A DNA stretch of 64,000 nt from Methylocystis sp. (lineage in GTDB: Bacteria; Pseudomonadota; Alphaproteobacteria; Rhizobiales; Beijerinckiaceae): assembly GCA_020252485.1 (NCBI GenBank), contig JADCCX010000038.1, forward strand, positions 1 through 64,000, written 5' to 3'. Numbering within the stretch: position 1 is the stretch's first letter; every line of letters starts with the position of its first letter. A program made the translations under genes and the position numbers. The notes under the pieces were generated by a model. That model was not told where the DNA came from, made no database searches, and saw only the letters and a program-made list of their open reading frames with translations. Positions 18,586 to 29,090 of the stretch are shown here, in pieces.

Positions 18586-20106
18586 ATGACCGATATGTCA
18601 GCCCTGCCGCCCACCGGCCTCGTCAATTACGTCCGCCGCGATGCAGCCCAGCCGCTGCCGCCGCCCGCCAACATGACCGGTTGGCAGGGCTGGGTGCGCG
18701 AGAATCTGCTTTCCGGCCCCTTCAACATCGCGATGACAATCATCAGCGCATTCCTGCTCTACTGGATCTTCGCGCCGCTCCTGAACTTCACGATCTTCCA
18801 TGCCGTGTGGACCGGCGCCGACCGGGAGGCCTGCCTGATCACGGAGGCGCGGCCGGTGGTGGGCGCCTGCTGGCCGTTCATCACCGAGCGCCTGCAATAT
18901 TTCATCTACGGCTCCTATCCGCTCGACGAGCGCTGGCGACCGACAATCTTCTTTGCCCTGCTGCTGGTGTCGGTGGCCTGGGTTTTGTGGCTGAACGCGC
19001 CGCGCCGCGATATCGGCATGCTGTTCGCCTTCGTCTTCACGCCGGCCGTGTCGTACTGGCTGCTCACCGGCGGCAATCCGGCTTTCGCGCTGGTGGGCGT
19101 CCTTGCCCTGGCCATCGATGCGGCCGGCGCCGTCTTCGGCACGGTTGGCTCGATCCTGTCGGCGATTCCCTTTATCGGCTGGATTCTGGCGCTGCCTTTC
19201 AACGCCGTCGACCGGGCCCTCAATCTGATCGCCAACGGCGGGATCGGCGGCTTGCGCGAGGCGCTTGGCCGGGGCTTCTTCTGGTTTGACCTCCTGATTT
19301 CAGCGGCCGCGCTGGCGGCTTACGTGTTCCGCAACCGCATCCGTTACACGGAGGCGGATTTCCGGACGGCGTTGACGACCATCCTTGGCGTCGCCGTCGC
19401 CTTCGGCCTCTTTGTCGGCGTCACGGGGCTGGATGCCGGCCTCAAGCCGGTGCCGACGAACCTCTGGGGCGGCGTGCTGATCTCGCTGATCGTCGCCTTC
19501 GTTGGCATCGTCTTTTCGCTGCCCTGCGGCATTCTGCTGGCGCTCGGCCGCCGCTCGAAAATGCCGGCGGTCAAGCTCTTCTCGGTCATCCTCATCGAGT
19601 TCGTGCGCGGCGTGCCCTTCATCACTGTGCTGTTCATGGCGTCCAACATGCTGCCGCTCTTCGTGCCCGAGCAATATGCGCCGGACAAGCTGCTGCGCGC
19701 GCTGATCGCTGCCGCCATCTTCGCCTCCGCCTATATGGCGGAAGTGGTGCGCGCGGGCCTGCAGGCCCTGCCCAAGGGCCAGTATGAAGGCGCCATGGCA
19801 ATGGGTCTCGGCTACTGGCAGATGATGCGGCTCATCATTCTGCCGCAGGCGCTGAAGGTGACGATCCCCAACATCGTCAACACCTATATCGGCCTGTTCA
19901 AGGACACGACCCTGGTTGTCGTCGTCGGCCTCTTCGACTTCCTGAAGACGATCGAGGCCGCGCGCATCGATCCGAAATGGGCCGCGCCCACCACCTCCGC
20001 GACGGGCTACATGTTCGCGGCGATCTTCTACTTCATCTGCTGCTACGCCATGTCCCGCTATGCGAAAGCGACGGAAGAGCGTCTCGGCAAGGCCGACAAG
20101 CGTTGA
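18586..20106 (+). CDS. aapM: General amino-acid ABC transporter permease AapM, extended
   Basis: 506 residues; GGGGAGGAG precedes the ATG. The C-terminal third is the canonical permease ([16 protein letters not shown], then the EAA loop [20 protein letters not shown] near 401). Known rhizobial AapM proteins are about 385 residues, so this one is roughly 120 longer. The extra part, about residues 138-260, consists of further hydrophobic segments ([46 protein letters not shown]). The frame is clean, so this is a real expansion and not a frameshift. The function of the extra helices is unknown. Confidence 0.9.
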   Translation: MTDMSALPPTGLVNYVRRDAAQPLPPPANMTGWQGWVRENLLSGPFNIAMTIISAFLLYWIFAPLLNFTIFHAVWTGADREACLITEARPVVGACWPFITERLQYFIYGSYPLDERWRPTIFFALLLVSVAWVLWLNAPRRDIGMLFAFVFTPAVSYWLLTGGNPAFALVGVLALAIDAAGAVFGTVGSILSAIPFIGWILALPFNAVDRALNLIANGGIGGLREALGRGFFWFDLLISAAALAAYVFRNRIRYTEADFRTALTTILGVAVAFGLFVGVTGLDAGLKPVPTNLWGGVLISLIVAFVGIVFSLPCGILLALGRRSKMPAVKLFSVILIEFVRGVPFITVLFMASNMLPLFVPEQYAPDKLLRALIAAAIFASAYMAEVVRAGLQALPKGQYEGAMAMGLGYWQMMRLIILPQALKVTIPNIVNTYIGLFKDTTLVVVVGLFDFLKTIEAARIDPKWAAPTTSATGYMFAAIFYFICCYAMSRYAKATEERLGKADKR

Positions 20107-20131
20107 TTTGCAAGCGTTAAGAGGAGCCCAC

Positions 20132-20905
20132 ATGTCCGCAGCCATCAATTTCAAGCCGGCCCCGCTCAAGAACGCGATCGCCGTGGATCTTAAGGGCGTT
20201 CACAAGTGGTATGGCGAGTTCCACGTTCTGAAGGACATCAATCTCTCCGTCGCCAAGGGTGAGCGGCTGGTGATCTGCGGCCCTTCGGGCTCCGGCAAAT
20301 CGACCATGATCCGCTGCATCAACCGGCTGGAGGAGCACCAGAAGGGCCATATCATCGTCGATGGCATCGAACTGACCAACGACCTCAAGAAGATCGACGA
20401 GATCCGCCGCGAGGTCGGCATGGTGTTCCAGCATTTCAACCTCTTCCCGCATCTCACCATCCTCGAGAACCTGACGCTCGCGCCGATCTGGGTGAAGAAG
20501 ATGCCCAAGAAGGATGCGGAGGAGGTGGCCATGCACTTCCTCAAGAAGGTGAAGATCCCCGAGCAGGCGAACAAATATCCCGGCCAGCTCTCGGGCGGCC
20601 AGCAGCAGCGCGTCGCCATTGCGCGCTCGCTCTGCATGTTCCCCAAGATCATGCTTTTCGACGAGCCAACCTCGGCTCTGGATCCGGAAATGGTCAAGGA
20701 AGTGCTGGAAACCATGGTCAGCCTCGCGGAAGAGGGCATGACGATGCTCTGCGTGACTCACGAGATGGGCTTTGCCCGTCAGGTCGCCGACCGGGTCATC
20801 TTCATGGATTTCGGCTCGGTGGTGGAGATCAACACGCCGGACGCGTTCTTCAAGAACCCGCAGCATGAGCGGACGAAGCTTTTCCTGAGCCAGATCCTGC
20901 ATTGA
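20132..20905 (+). CDS. aapP: General amino-acid ABC transporter ATPase AapP
   Basis: 257 residues from the ATG at 20132 with AAGAGGAG upstream; the earlier in-frame start overlaps aapM and is unlikely. Walker [10 protein letters not shown], signature [15 protein letters not shown], Walker [14 protein letters not shown] and switch CVTHEMGFA are all intact. It powers AapQM from the cytoplasmic face. It is the last gene of the aapJJJQMP run and is followed by a short hairpin. Confidence 0.96.
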   Translation: MSAAINFKPAPLKNAIAVDLKGVHKWYGEFHVLKDINLSVAKGERLVICGPSGSGKSTMIRCINRLEEHQKGHIIVDGIELTNDLKKIDEIRREVGMVFQHFNLFPHLTILENLTLAPIWVKKMPKKDAEEVAMHFLKKVKIPEQANKYPGQLSGGQQQRVAIARSLCMFPKIMLFDEPTSALDPEMVKEVLETMVSLAEEGMTMLCVTHEMGFARQVADRVIFMDFGSVVEINTPDAFFKNPQHERTKLFLSQILH

Positions 20906-20909
20906 GGTC

Positions 20910-20934
20910 CAACCGCGGCCTATGAGCGCGGTTG
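20910..20934 (+). terminator. Hairpin after aapP
   Basis: CAACCGCG (20910-20917) pairs with CGCGGTTG (20927-20934) across a 9-base loop, just after the aapP stop. The following TGTTC is only weakly T-rich, so it is a possible terminator or 3'-end stabiliser of the aap transcript. Confidence 0.5.
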
Positions 20935-20977
20935 TGTTCACGGCCTGGTCAAGCCGCCGTGAGCCTAGCCACCGGCG

Positions 20978-22279
20978 TCAAGGCACCCCAAGCTCCCGCC
21001 TCAGCCGCCGCACAATCCACCAGACGCCAAGGATGACGATCGGCACGGAGACACCGGCCGCGACCTGCGCATCGGGGACGATTCCGGTTCTCGCAAGGGC
21101 CTGCAGGGAATAATAGATCAGGCCGACGAGGTAATAGCTGATCGCCGCAACGGACAGGCCTTCGACCGTCTGCTGCAGCCTGAGCTGAAGCCGTGTGCGC
21201 TCGTTCATCGTCTTGAGCACATCCTGATTCTGCTGCTCCGATTCCACATCGACCCGGGTCCGCAGGAGGGCCGTTGATCGGGTCAGCTTGCGCGACAGGT
21301 CTTCCAGCCGATCCTGCATCGCTTTCAACGTGCGCCTGGCTGGCGCCATGCGCCGGGAGAGGAAGTCACGCCAGGTGGTATGCGTGCCAATCTGTTTGTC
21401 GTCGAGCACGTCCAGCCGCTCGAAGACGATGTTGTCATAAGCCTGGCTGGCCGCGAAACGGTAGCTGACCGAGGCTGTCAGCGCCTCGAGATCGGCAGTC
21501 AGCCGCGACAATTCCTCGAGGATTCGGCGGTTGTCGGCAATGCCGGCGGCCGTCCGGCTTTCGTCGATCAGCTTGGCGAGCGTGGTTTCGATGGCGCGCA
21601 CATCCGGGCCGATGCGCCGGGCCTCGGGGAGGCCTAGCAGCGCCAGCGTTCTGTAGGTCTCGATTTCGATGAGGCGCTGGATCAGCGAGCCGGCGGCGAC
21701 GTCGCCCAGGCCATGATCGACCACCACGATGCGGGTGAAACCCTTCGAGTCGCGCTTGAAATCAGTGAACACTTCACCAAGCCCATCCTCAGTGCGGGAG
21801 TGGGCGAGGCTCGTCTCGTCGAAGGTGCTCTCGATGCCGCGCGAATGATTGAGCCGCAGCACGACGATATCGAGCGCCACGAGCATCGGACCAGGCTGCC
21901 AGAAATCCTCCATCGGCAAGGGCGTATGTCCTTCCGGCTTCAGCGCCGCCTTGTTGGTCAGCGGAAAATCCCAGGTCTGCGTTGTGAACTCCGTATGCTG
22001 CTCCCAGCGCAGGTTGAAGTTCGGCCGCATCAGCCGATGATACGCGGAGCCAGGGGTAGGCGCGAGGAAGAGATGCCGTTCGCAGAGCGCCGCCATCGCT
22101 TCCCGGTCGCGGCGGGCTTCCTCGGCATTCACCTGAAAGGCGAAATGCATCAGCCGGCGCGGGGCCGCCAGCCGGTGAAAGGGGCGGGCATGGATCTCAT
22201 CGAGCGCAGCATCGCGCAGCGGATGGATCGTGAGATCGATCGCTGCTCCGTCGAGGGGGAGATAGGCGGGTTTGGTCAT
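20978..22279 (-). CDS. DUF3422 family membrane-anchored protein
   Basis: 433 residues; GGAGACC precedes the ATG at 22279. The N-terminal HPLRDAALDEIHARPF and the following soluble domain are characteristic of the alphaproteobacterial DUF3422 family, whose function is unknown. The middle (about 220-350) is helix-rich with many charged residues and could form coiled coils. Two hydrophobic segments near the C-terminus (AAISYYLVGLIYYSLQAL and AAGVSVPIVILGVWWIV) would anchor it in the membrane, an arrangement like CorA/Mg-transporter-like tails. It is 71 bases downstream of fhs on the same strand. Confidence 0.85.
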   Translation of the reverse strand: MTKPAYLPLDGAAIDLTIHPLRDAALDEIHARPFHRLAAPRRLMHFAFQVNAEEARRDREAMAALCERHLFLAPTPGSAYHRLMRPNFNLRWEQHTEFTTQTWDFPLTNKAALKPEGHTPLPMEDFWQPGPMLVALDIVVLRLNHSRGIESTFDETSLAHSRTEDGLGEVFTDFKRDSKGFTRIVVVDHGLGDVAAGSLIQRLIEIETYRTLALLGLPEARRIGPDVRAIETTLAKLIDESRTAAGIADNRRILEELSRLTADLEALTASVSYRFAASQAYDNIVFERLDVLDDKQIGTHTTWRDFLSRRMAPARRTLKAMQDRLEDLSRKLTRSTALLRTRVDVESEQQNQDVLKTMNERTRLQLRLQQTVEGLSVAAISYYLVGLIYYSLQALARTGIVPDAQVAAGVSVPIVILGVWWIVRRLRRELGVP

Positions 22280-22350
22280 CAGGTCTCCGCTTGGCCCTTG
22301 GCTTTGGGCCGGTCCCTGTCTACGTGCGTGCTCCCCGATGGGTTCACCCG

Positions 22351-24021
22351 CTAGAACAGGCCTTCGATGAGGCCATGCTCGTTCAGCCGGATCGTTTCGG
22401 CTGCGGGAACCTTGGGGAGGCCCGGCATCGTCATGATCTCACCGCAGATCGCCACGACGAAGCCTGCGCCCGCCGAAAGCCGAACCTCCCGCACCGGCAC
22501 CACATGATCGACCGGCGCGCCCCGGAGTTCCGGATTGGTCGAGAAGGAATATTGCGTTTTCGCCATGCAAACCGGCAATTTGCCATATCCCATGGCCTCA
22601 AATGCCTTGAGCTGATCGAGCACGCCGGGGCCCGGCTCGATCCGCGCTGCCCGGTAGATGCGTTTGGCGATTGTTTCGATCTTGGCGAAGAGGCTGGCCT
22701 CGTCCTTGTAAAGGGGCTTGAAACGCGCCGTTTTGGCGTCCGCCAGCTTGACAACGGCCTCCGCGAGCCCCGCCGCGCCGGCCCCTCCTTCGGCCCAGTG
22801 GCGGCAGAGATGCGCTTCGACGCCGAGCCTGCCGACGCCCGCCTGAACCGCCTTGATCTCCCCGGCCGTATCCGCCGTGAAATGGTTGATCGCGACGACG
22901 ACAGGCACGCCGAAACCCTGCACATTCTCGATATGCCGTTCGAGATTGGCGAGGCCCTTCTTCACGGCGGCGATATTCTCGGTTCCGAGATCGGCCTTGG
23001 CGGCCCCGCCGTTCATCTTGAGCGCGCGGATTGTCGCCACGATGACCGCGGCCGCAGGCTTGAGGCCTGACTGACGGCACTTGATGTTGAAGAACTTCTC
23101 GGCGCCCAGATCCGCGCCGAAACCGGCCTCCGTCACGATGTAATCGCCCAGCCGCAACGCTGCCCTGGTGGCGATCACCGAATTGCAGCCATGGGCGATG
23201 TTGGCGAAGGGGCCGCCATGCACGAGGGCAGGATTGTTCTCGATGGTCTGCACCAGATTGGGCAGGATCGCCTGCTGCAGCAGCACGGACATGGCGCCGT
23301 CCGCCTTCAGATCGCGCGCGAAGACGGGGGATTTGTCGCGGCGGTAGCCGATGATGATGCCGCCCAACCGCTTCTCAAGATCGGCAGCATCCTCCGCGAG
23401 GCAAAGGATCGCCATCACCTCGGAGGCGACCGTGATGTCGAAGCCGCTTTCGCGCGGGTAGCCGTTGGCGACGCCGCCGAGCCCCACATTCATCTCCCTG
23501 AGAGCCCGGTCGTTCATGTCGAGCACCCGCCGCCAGCTGACGCGGCGGCTGTCGATGCCCAGCGCATTGCCCCAATAGAGGTGATTGTCGATCAGCGCCG
23601 CCAGCAGGTTATGCGCGGCGGTGATCGCGTGGAAGTCGCCTGTGAAATGGAGGTTGATGTCCTCCATCGGCACGATCTGCGCGCGACCCCCGCCGGCGGC
23701 GCCGCCCTTCATCCCGAAACAGGGGCCGAGCGACGGTTCGCGCAGGCAGATGATGGCGTTCTTGCCGATGTGGTTCAACGCATCGCCGAGGCCGACGGTG
23801 GTCGTCGTCTTGCCTTCGCCCGCCGGAGTGGGGTTGATGGCGGTGACGAGGATGAGCTTGCCGTCGCGCTTTCCCTTCAGCGACGCCAGGAATGGGGCGC
23901 TGATCTTCGCCTTATCGTGCCCGAAGGGAATGAGGCTCTGCGGCGGTATGCCGAGCCTGGCGCCGATTGTCTGGATCGGCAGCTTGTTGGCCGCACGGGC
24001 GATCTCGATGTCTGTGCTCAC
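22351..24021 (-). CDS. fhs: Formate-tetrahydrofolate ligase
   Basis: 556 residues from a GTG start at 24021 with GGAG six bases upstream. It catalyses the ATP-dependent formylation of tetrahydrofolate, feeding C1 units to purine and serine metabolism. Diagnostic motifs are the P-loop-like [32 protein letters not shown], and [14 protein letters not shown] near the C-terminus. It is full length for the family. It is divergent from xdhAB; together with guaA, xdhAB and puuE it gives this section a purine/C1 theme. Confidence 0.97.
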   Translation of the reverse strand: MSTDIEIARAANKLPIQTIGARLGIPPQSLIPFGHDKAKISAPFLASLKGKRDGKLILVTAINPTPAGEGKTTTTVGLGDALNHIGKNAIICLREPSLGPCFGMKGGAAGGGRAQIVPMEDINLHFTGDFHAITAAHNLLAALIDNHLYWGNALGIDSRRVSWRRVLDMNDRALREMNVGLGGVANGYPRESGFDITVASEVMAILCLAEDAADLEKRLGGIIIGYRRDKSPVFARDLKADGAMSVLLQQAILPNLVQTIENNPALVHGGPFANIAHGCNSVIATRAALRLGDYIVTEAGFGADLGAEKFFNIKCRQSGLKPAAAVIVATIRALKMNGGAAKADLGTENIAAVKKGLANLERHIENVQGFGVPVVVAINHFTADTAGEIKAVQAGVGRLGVEAHLCRHWAEGGAGAAGLAEAVVKLADAKTARFKPLYKDEASLFAKIETIAKRIYRAARIEPGPGVLDQLKAFEAMGYGKLPVCMAKTQYSFSTNPELRGAPVDHVVPVREVRLSAGAGFVVAICGEIMTMPGLPKVPAAETIRLNEHGLIEGLF

Positions 24022-24152
24022 GGCGGACTCCGGTTTCTGCTAGATGAAATAGAGCCAAGCTCCCAGGAAACCAGCGGCGTTTTTGCCGCCTTGCCACTCT
24101 TCCACAGACGACTATCCTCACCCTTCGGATTTATTCGACCGGAGTTTGCCTT

Positions 24153-25688
24153 TTGCGCGATCACATCCGTTTCATCTTCCGGGGAAAGCCTGTGGCGGTG
24201 AGGGGCTTTTCGCCCACCCGCTCGCTGCTCGACTGGCTGCGCGAAGACCAGCGCGCCACCGGAACGAAGGAGGGGTGCAACGAGGGCGATTGCGGCGCCT
24301 GCACCGTCGTGCTCGTCCGCGTTGAAGGCGGCAGGATCGTCTACCGTCCCGTCAACGCCTGCATCACATTCCTCGGCATGGCGGATGGCGCCGAGCTTCT
24401 GACCGTGGAGGATCTGGCTTGCGGACAAACGCTGCATCCGATCCAGCAGGCGATGGTCGATCATCATGCTTCGCAATGCGGCTTCTGCACGCCGGGCATC
24501 GTGATGTCGCTGTTCGCTATGTCGAAGGACGATGGCCCGGTGACGCGCGAGCGGATCAACGACCAGCTTGCCGGCAATCTCTGCCGCTGCACGGGCTACC
24601 GGCCGATCATCGATGCGGCGATGGCGAGCCTCAACGGGGAAGCGGATCATCTCGACCGGGCTGCCGGGGAGCGCGTCGCCGCCCTTTCCGCCCTGGATGA
24701 CGGTTCCGGGGCGATGATCGCGGCGGAGGGCGGCTTCTTCGCCGCGCCCCGCTCGTTCACGGACCTGCTCGACATCTATGCGGAGCATCCCGATGCGACG
24801 ATCCTCGCCGGCGCGACGGATGTGGGCCTGTGGATCACCAAGCAGTTCCGGCCGATCCGGAAATTGATCTGGCTAGGACAGGCGGCGGAATTGCAGGGCA
24901 TCGACGAAACCGAAGCCCGCCTCGTGATCGGCGCGAGTGTTACGCATGAAGCGGCCCTTCCTGCGCTTGGTATGATATCGCCCGATCTCGCCGAGCTTGG
25001 TCGGCGCTTCGGCTCCAAGCAGGTGCGGGCGCAGGGGACGGTTGGCGGCAACATCGCGAATGGCTCGCCCATCGGCGACTGGGCGCCGGCATTCATTGCG
25101 CTGGGGGCCGAAGTTCGGCTGGTGTCCAAGAACACGAACCACAAGCCTGCAAAGTCCGACGATCCGAACGATGTTTTGCGAGCAGCGCGAGAATCCAGTC
25201 TGTTTCGACAACTCCCGCTCGAATCATTCTTCATCGCCTATGGCAAGCAGGACAAGCAGCCCGGCGAGATCGTCGCCAGCCTGACAATTCCGAAACTGCG
25301 AAGCGGCGAACACTTCCGCTGCCTGAAAATCTCCAAGCGCTTCGACGAGGACATCTCCGCCGTCATGGGGGCCTTCAAGCTGACGGTGGAAGATGGCGTC
25401 GTCACTGCCGCGCGCGTCGCCTTCGGCGGCATGGCTGCGACGCCGAAGCGGGCTCTGAAGACCGAGGCCGCGCTGCTTGGCGCCTCACTCTCCGACCGCT
25501 CGGCCTGGGCGGACGCCATCGCTGCGCTGGCGGAGGATTACCAGCCGATCGGCGACATGCGCGCCTCCGCCCGCTATCGTTTCGAGACGGCGAAGGCGCT
25601 GCTCGTCAAGGCGCTGATCGAGATCGGCGGGGGCGCAGGAACCCGCCTCCGCCCGCCGCAGATCGAGGAGGCCGACCATGCGGCTTGA
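24153..25688 (+). CDS. xdhA: Xanthine dehydrogenase small subunit (2Fe-2S and FAD domains)
   Basis: 511 residues from a TTG start at 24153, with GGAG eight bases upstream and no ATG before the first cluster ligands. The N-terminal ferredoxin domain binds a 2Fe-2S cluster (GCNEGDCGACTVVL). A second cluster uses CGFCTPGIVMS and NLCRCTGYRP. The FAD domain starts near residue 190 (ILAGATDVGLW, GTVGGNIANGSPIGDWAP). This is the Rhodobacter-type XdhA layout. Electrons from the XdhB molybdenum site pass to NAD. It overlaps xdhB by 11 bases. No xdhC maturation gene follows in this window. Confidence 0.96.
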   Translation: MRDHIRFIFRGKPVAVRGFSPTRSLLDWLREDQRATGTKEGCNEGDCGACTVVLVRVEGGRIVYRPVNACITFLGMADGAELLTVEDLACGQTLHPIQQAMVDHHASQCGFCTPGIVMSLFAMSKDDGPVTRERINDQLAGNLCRCTGYRPIIDAAMASLNGEADHLDRAAGERVAALSALDDGSGAMIAAEGGFFAAPRSFTDLLDIYAEHPDATILAGATDVGLWITKQFRPIRKLIWLGQAAELQGIDETEARLVIGASVTHEAALPALGMISPDLAELGRRFGSKQVRAQGTVGGNIANGSPIGDWAPAFIALGAEVRLVSKNTNHKPAKSDDPNDVLRAARESSLFRQLPLESFFIAYGKQDKQPGEIVASLTIPKLRSGEHFRCLKISKRFDEDISAVMGAFKLTVEDGVVTAARVAFGGMAATPKRALKTEAALLGASLSDRSAWADAIAALAEDYQPIGDMRASARYRFETAKALLVKALIEIGGGAGTRLRPPQIEEADHAA

Positions 25689-28011
25689 AAGCTTCGGCAG
25701 GGAGCAGCCGGTCGCGGACTATGACAAGCCCGAGCATGCGCTCTCGGTTGTCCGCAAGCCGATCCCACATGATTCATCGCGCCTGCAAGTGCAAGGGCTG
25801 GCCCCCTATATCGACGACCTGCCGGAGCCCGCAGGCTGCCTGCATCTCGCCATCGGCGGCGCGCCGAAGGCTGCGGGCAAGCTCTTGTCGCTCGATCTCT
25901 CCGCCGTGCAGGCCTATCCGGGCGTCATCGCCGTCATCACCGCCCGCGATGTGCCGGGCCGCAACGATATCTCGCCGGTGGCGGGCGACGAGCCGGCCTT
26001 CGCGGAAAGCGGCATCTTCTTTCACCAGCAGCCGCTCTTCGCCGTGGCCGCCGAGACGCGGGATACTGCGCGTCGCGCCGCGCGTCTCGCAAAGGTGGAG
26101 ATCGCGGCCACCGCTCCGCTGGTCACCGTCGCGGACGCCATCGCGGCCGACAGCATGGTGCAGCCGGATTACGCCTTCACACGCGGCAAACCCGCCGAGG
26201 CGATCGCCGCTTCGCCCCATCGGCTGGAAGGCCAGTTCCACATTGGCGGGCAGGAGCATTTCTATCTCGAAGGGCAGATTGCGATGGCGATCCCCGGCGA
26301 AGGCCAGGATATCCATGTTATCTCCTCGACCCAGCACCCGACCGAGATCCAGCATGTCGTCGCCCGGGTGCTCGGCCTGCCGGACCATGCGGTGGTAGCC
26401 GAGGTTCGCCGCATGGGCGGCGGCTTCGGCGGCAAGGAGAGCCAGGCGACGCAATGGGCCGCCATCGCGGCGCTCGCCGCACGGAAGACGGGGAGGCCCT
26501 GCAAGCTTCGGCTGGACCGTGACGACGATATGGCCGTCACCGGCAAGCGGCATGACTTCCGCGTCGATTACGCTGTCGGGTTCGAGGCTGATGGCGCGAT
26601 CAGGGGCATCAGCACGATCTACAACGCCCGCGCCGGCTGCTCGCTGGACCTGACGTCGGGCGTCGTCGACCGCACCATGTTCCATGCCGACAACAGCTAT
26701 TGGCTGCCCGAATGCGACATCCGCTCGCGCCGCCTGAAGACGAACACGGTCTCCAACACCGCCTTCCGCGGCTTCGGCGGCCCGCAAGGCATGCTCGGCA
26801 TGGAGCGGATCATCGACGCCATCGCCTGGGCGACTGGCCGCGATCCGCTCGATATCCGCAAGGCCAATCTTTATGCGCAGGGCCGGGATGTGACGCCCTA
26901 CGGCCAGCATGTGGCTGACAACATCATCCTGCCGCTGGTCGAGACGCTGGAGCAGACCTCCGAATACCGCAGGCGCCGCCGCGAGATCGAGGCCTTCAAC
27001 GCGTCGAGCCCCATCCTCAAGCGCGGCATCGCGCTGACGCCGGTGAAGTTCGGCATCTCCTTCACGCTGAGCCACCTCAATCAGGCGGGCGCGCTCGTCC
27101 ATGTCTATCAGGATGGCTCGGTGATGCTGAACCACGGCGGCACCGAGATGGGGCAGGGGCTCTTCCTCAAGGTCGCACAGGTCGTGGCGGAGGAATTCGG
27201 CGTCGGCATCGAGCGCGTGAAGATCACCGCCACCCGCACCGACAAGGTGCCGAACACCGCTCCAACCGCGGCTTCCGCCGGATCGGACCTGAACGGCATG
27301 GCGTCCCGAAACGCGGCGCGCGTGATCAAGGAGCGGCTGACCGCCTTCGCGGCCGAGATCTACGGCGTCGATCCGGCGCGGGTGCGTTTCCGCAACGGGA
27401 TGGTCTTCGTGGGCGATTTCAGCCTGCCCTTCGGCGAGTTGACGAAGAAGGCGGTGCTGGCCCGCATTTCGCTCTCGTCCACCGGCTTCTACCGCACGCC
27501 GGACATCACATGGGACCGGGCGAAGGCCACCGGCAATCCGTTCTATTATTTCGCTTACGGCGCCTGCTGCTCCGAGGCCGAGATCGATACGATGACGGGC
27601 GAGAACCGCGTCAGCCGCGTCGATATCCTGCATGATGTCGGGCGCTCGCTGAACCCGGCCATCGATATCGGCCAGATCGAGGGCGGCTTCGTGCAGGGCA
27701 TGGGCTGGCTGACGACGGAGGAGCTTGTCTATGACGCGGAGGGGCGTCTGCGCACCCACGCGCCCTCCACCTACAAGATCCCCGTGGCCTCCGATATCCC
27801 GGCCGATTTTCGGGTGGCGCTCTGGGATGGCTACAACAGCCGTGAGACGATCTATGCCTCGAAGGCGGTCGGCGAGCCGCCGGTGATGCTCGCCATCGCG
27901 GTCTTTTCGGCTCTGGCGGATGCCTGCGAGGCGGCGGTCAAGGGGGCCGGCGTCCGGCTCCATGCGCCAGCCACGCCCGAGGCCGTGCTCAGGGCCGTGC
28001 AGGGCTGGTGA
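25678..28011 (+). CDS. xdhB: Xanthine dehydrogenase molybdopterin subunit
   Basis: 777 residues; ATG inside the end of xdhA. It binds the molybdenum cofactor and hydroxylates hypoxanthine and xanthine to urate. Visible landmarks are the hammerhead domain, the cofactor loop RRMGGGFGGKESQ, the arginine-containing AFRGFGGPQG, and the catalytic glutamate in KAVGEPPVMLA near residue 730. Full length for the family. With puuE (convergent, downstream) it suggests purine-ring catabolism as a nitrogen source. Confidence 0.97.
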   Translation: MRLESFGREQPVADYDKPEHALSVVRKPIPHDSSRLQVQGLAPYIDDLPEPAGCLHLAIGGAPKAAGKLLSLDLSAVQAYPGVIAVITARDVPGRNDISPVAGDEPAFAESGIFFHQQPLFAVAAETRDTARRAARLAKVEIAATAPLVTVADAIAADSMVQPDYAFTRGKPAEAIAASPHRLEGQFHIGGQEHFYLEGQIAMAIPGEGQDIHVISSTQHPTEIQHVVARVLGLPDHAVVAEVRRMGGGFGGKESQATQWAAIAALAARKTGRPCKLRLDRDDDMAVTGKRHDFRVDYAVGFEADGAIRGISTIYNARAGCSLDLTSGVVDRTMFHADNSYWLPECDIRSRRLKTNTVSNTAFRGFGGPQGMLGMERIIDAIAWATGRDPLDIRKANLYAQGRDVTPYGQHVADNIILPLVETLEQTSEYRRRRREIEAFNASSPILKRGIALTPVKFGISFTLSHLNQAGALVHVYQDGSVMLNHGGTEMGQGLFLKVAQVVAEEFGVGIERVKITATRTDKVPNTAPTAASAGSDLNGMASRNAARVIKERLTAFAAEIYGVDPARVRFRNGMVFVGDFSLPFGELTKKAVLARISLSSTGFYRTPDITWDRAKATGNPFYYFAYGACCSEAEIDTMTGENRVSRVDILHDVGRSLNPAIDIGQIEGGFVQGMGWLTTEELVYDAEGRLRTHAPSTYKIPVASDIPADFRVALWDGYNSRETIYASKAVGEPPVMLAIAVFSALADACEAAVKGAGVRLHAPATPEAVLRAVQGW

Positions 28012-28066
28012 GCGTTTAGCTGCGCGCGTTGCGGGCGTTGATACCCGAACGCCGCTGTCCTACGGC

Positions 28067-29083
28067 TCAGGCCTTTTGTTTCATGCGCCGTGACGAGAGC
28101 CCTGCCGCCATGCGGATGGCTGCGATCAGGCTCGTGGCTTCGGCCACCCCCCTGCCGGCGATGTCGAGCGCCGTGCCATGGTCCGGCGAGGTCCGCACGA
28201 AGGGCAGGCCAAGCGTCACATTGACGCCGCCCATCATGTCCAGCGTCTTCAGCGGGATCAGCCCCTGATCGTGATAGAGGCAGAGCGCCACATCGTAGCC
28301 CCGGCGGGCGCGGGTCGTGAACATCGTGTCGGGCGGCAGCGGCCCGAAGGCGCGGATGCCTTCCTGCTGCAGCCGCGTGACGGCGGGGGTGACGATCGCC
28401 TGATCCTCATGGCCGATCGTGCCGTCCTCGCCCGCATGCGGGTTCAACCCGGCAACGGCGATCCGGGGATTGCGGATGCCCAGATCGCTCCGGAAGGAGG
28501 CCGCCGCGCGACGCCCGGCGTCGACGATCATCTCCATCGTCAGGCGGGCGATCGCCTTGGCCAGAGGCTCGTGGATCGTCACCAGCACGACGCGCAGGCC
28601 GCGGCCGGCCAGCATCATCTGCGCCCGGTAGCCCGGCCCCGCCAGATGCTCGAGATATTCGGTATGGCCGGGGAAGCGGAAGCCTGCAGCCGTCAGGTTC
28701 GACTTCTGGATCGGATTGGTGACGATGCCCGCGGCTTCCCCCGACTGGCAAAGCTCCACGGCCCGGCGGATCGACGTCAGGATGGCGTCCGCCTGCGCCG
28801 GATCGGGCTCGCCCGGCACGCTCTCCTGCGGGAGGGCGATGGGCAGGACCGGGAGCGCATCCGCGAACACGGCAGCCCCCTCCGCCATGGCCGCCACCTT
28901 GCGGATCGGGACCTTGAGCTTCAGCCGGTTCGCGATGGCGGCAAGCCGCGCAGGATCGTCGAGCGCCACGAAGGCGGGGCCTGTGACGCCGAGCGCCAGC
29001 CACGCCTTCAGCGTCAGTTCCCCGCCAATGCCGGCGGGCTCGCCCATCGTGAGGGCGAGGGGTGGGAGGCTTGCGCTTGTCAT
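28067..29083 (-). CDS. pdxA: 4-hydroxythreonine-4-phosphate dehydrogenase family protein
   Basis: 338 residues from the ATG at 29083; the open frame upstream of it is antisense to puuE and was discarded. Motifs MGEPAGIGGE, IVTNPIQKSNL, the zinc-binding GLNPHAGEDG and LYHDQGLIPLK are those of PdxA, which acts in pyridoxal-phosphate synthesis. Its start is 7 bases after the puuE stop, so the two form an operon. Genomes usually carry pdxA next to ksgA; a copy beside allantoinase could be a PdxA2-type paralogue acting on another hydroxy-acid phosphate. Confidence 0.85.
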   Translation of the reverse strand: MTSASLPPLALTMGEPAGIGGELTLKAWLALGVTGPAFVALDDPARLAAIANRLKLKVPIRKVAAMAEGAAVFADALPVLPIALPQESVPGEPDPAQADAILTSIRRAVELCQSGEAAGIVTNPIQKSNLTAAGFRFPGHTEYLEHLAGPGYRAQMMLAGRGLRVVLVTIHEPLAKAIARLTMEMIVDAGRRAAASFRSDLGIRNPRIAVAGLNPHAGEDGTIGHEDQAIVTPAVTRLQQEGIRAFGPLPPDTMFTTRARRGYDVALCLYHDQGLIPLKTLDMMGGVNVTLGLPFVRTSPDHGTALDIAGRGVAEATSLIAAIRMAAGLSSRRMKQKA

Positions 29084-29090
29084 GGCACCA

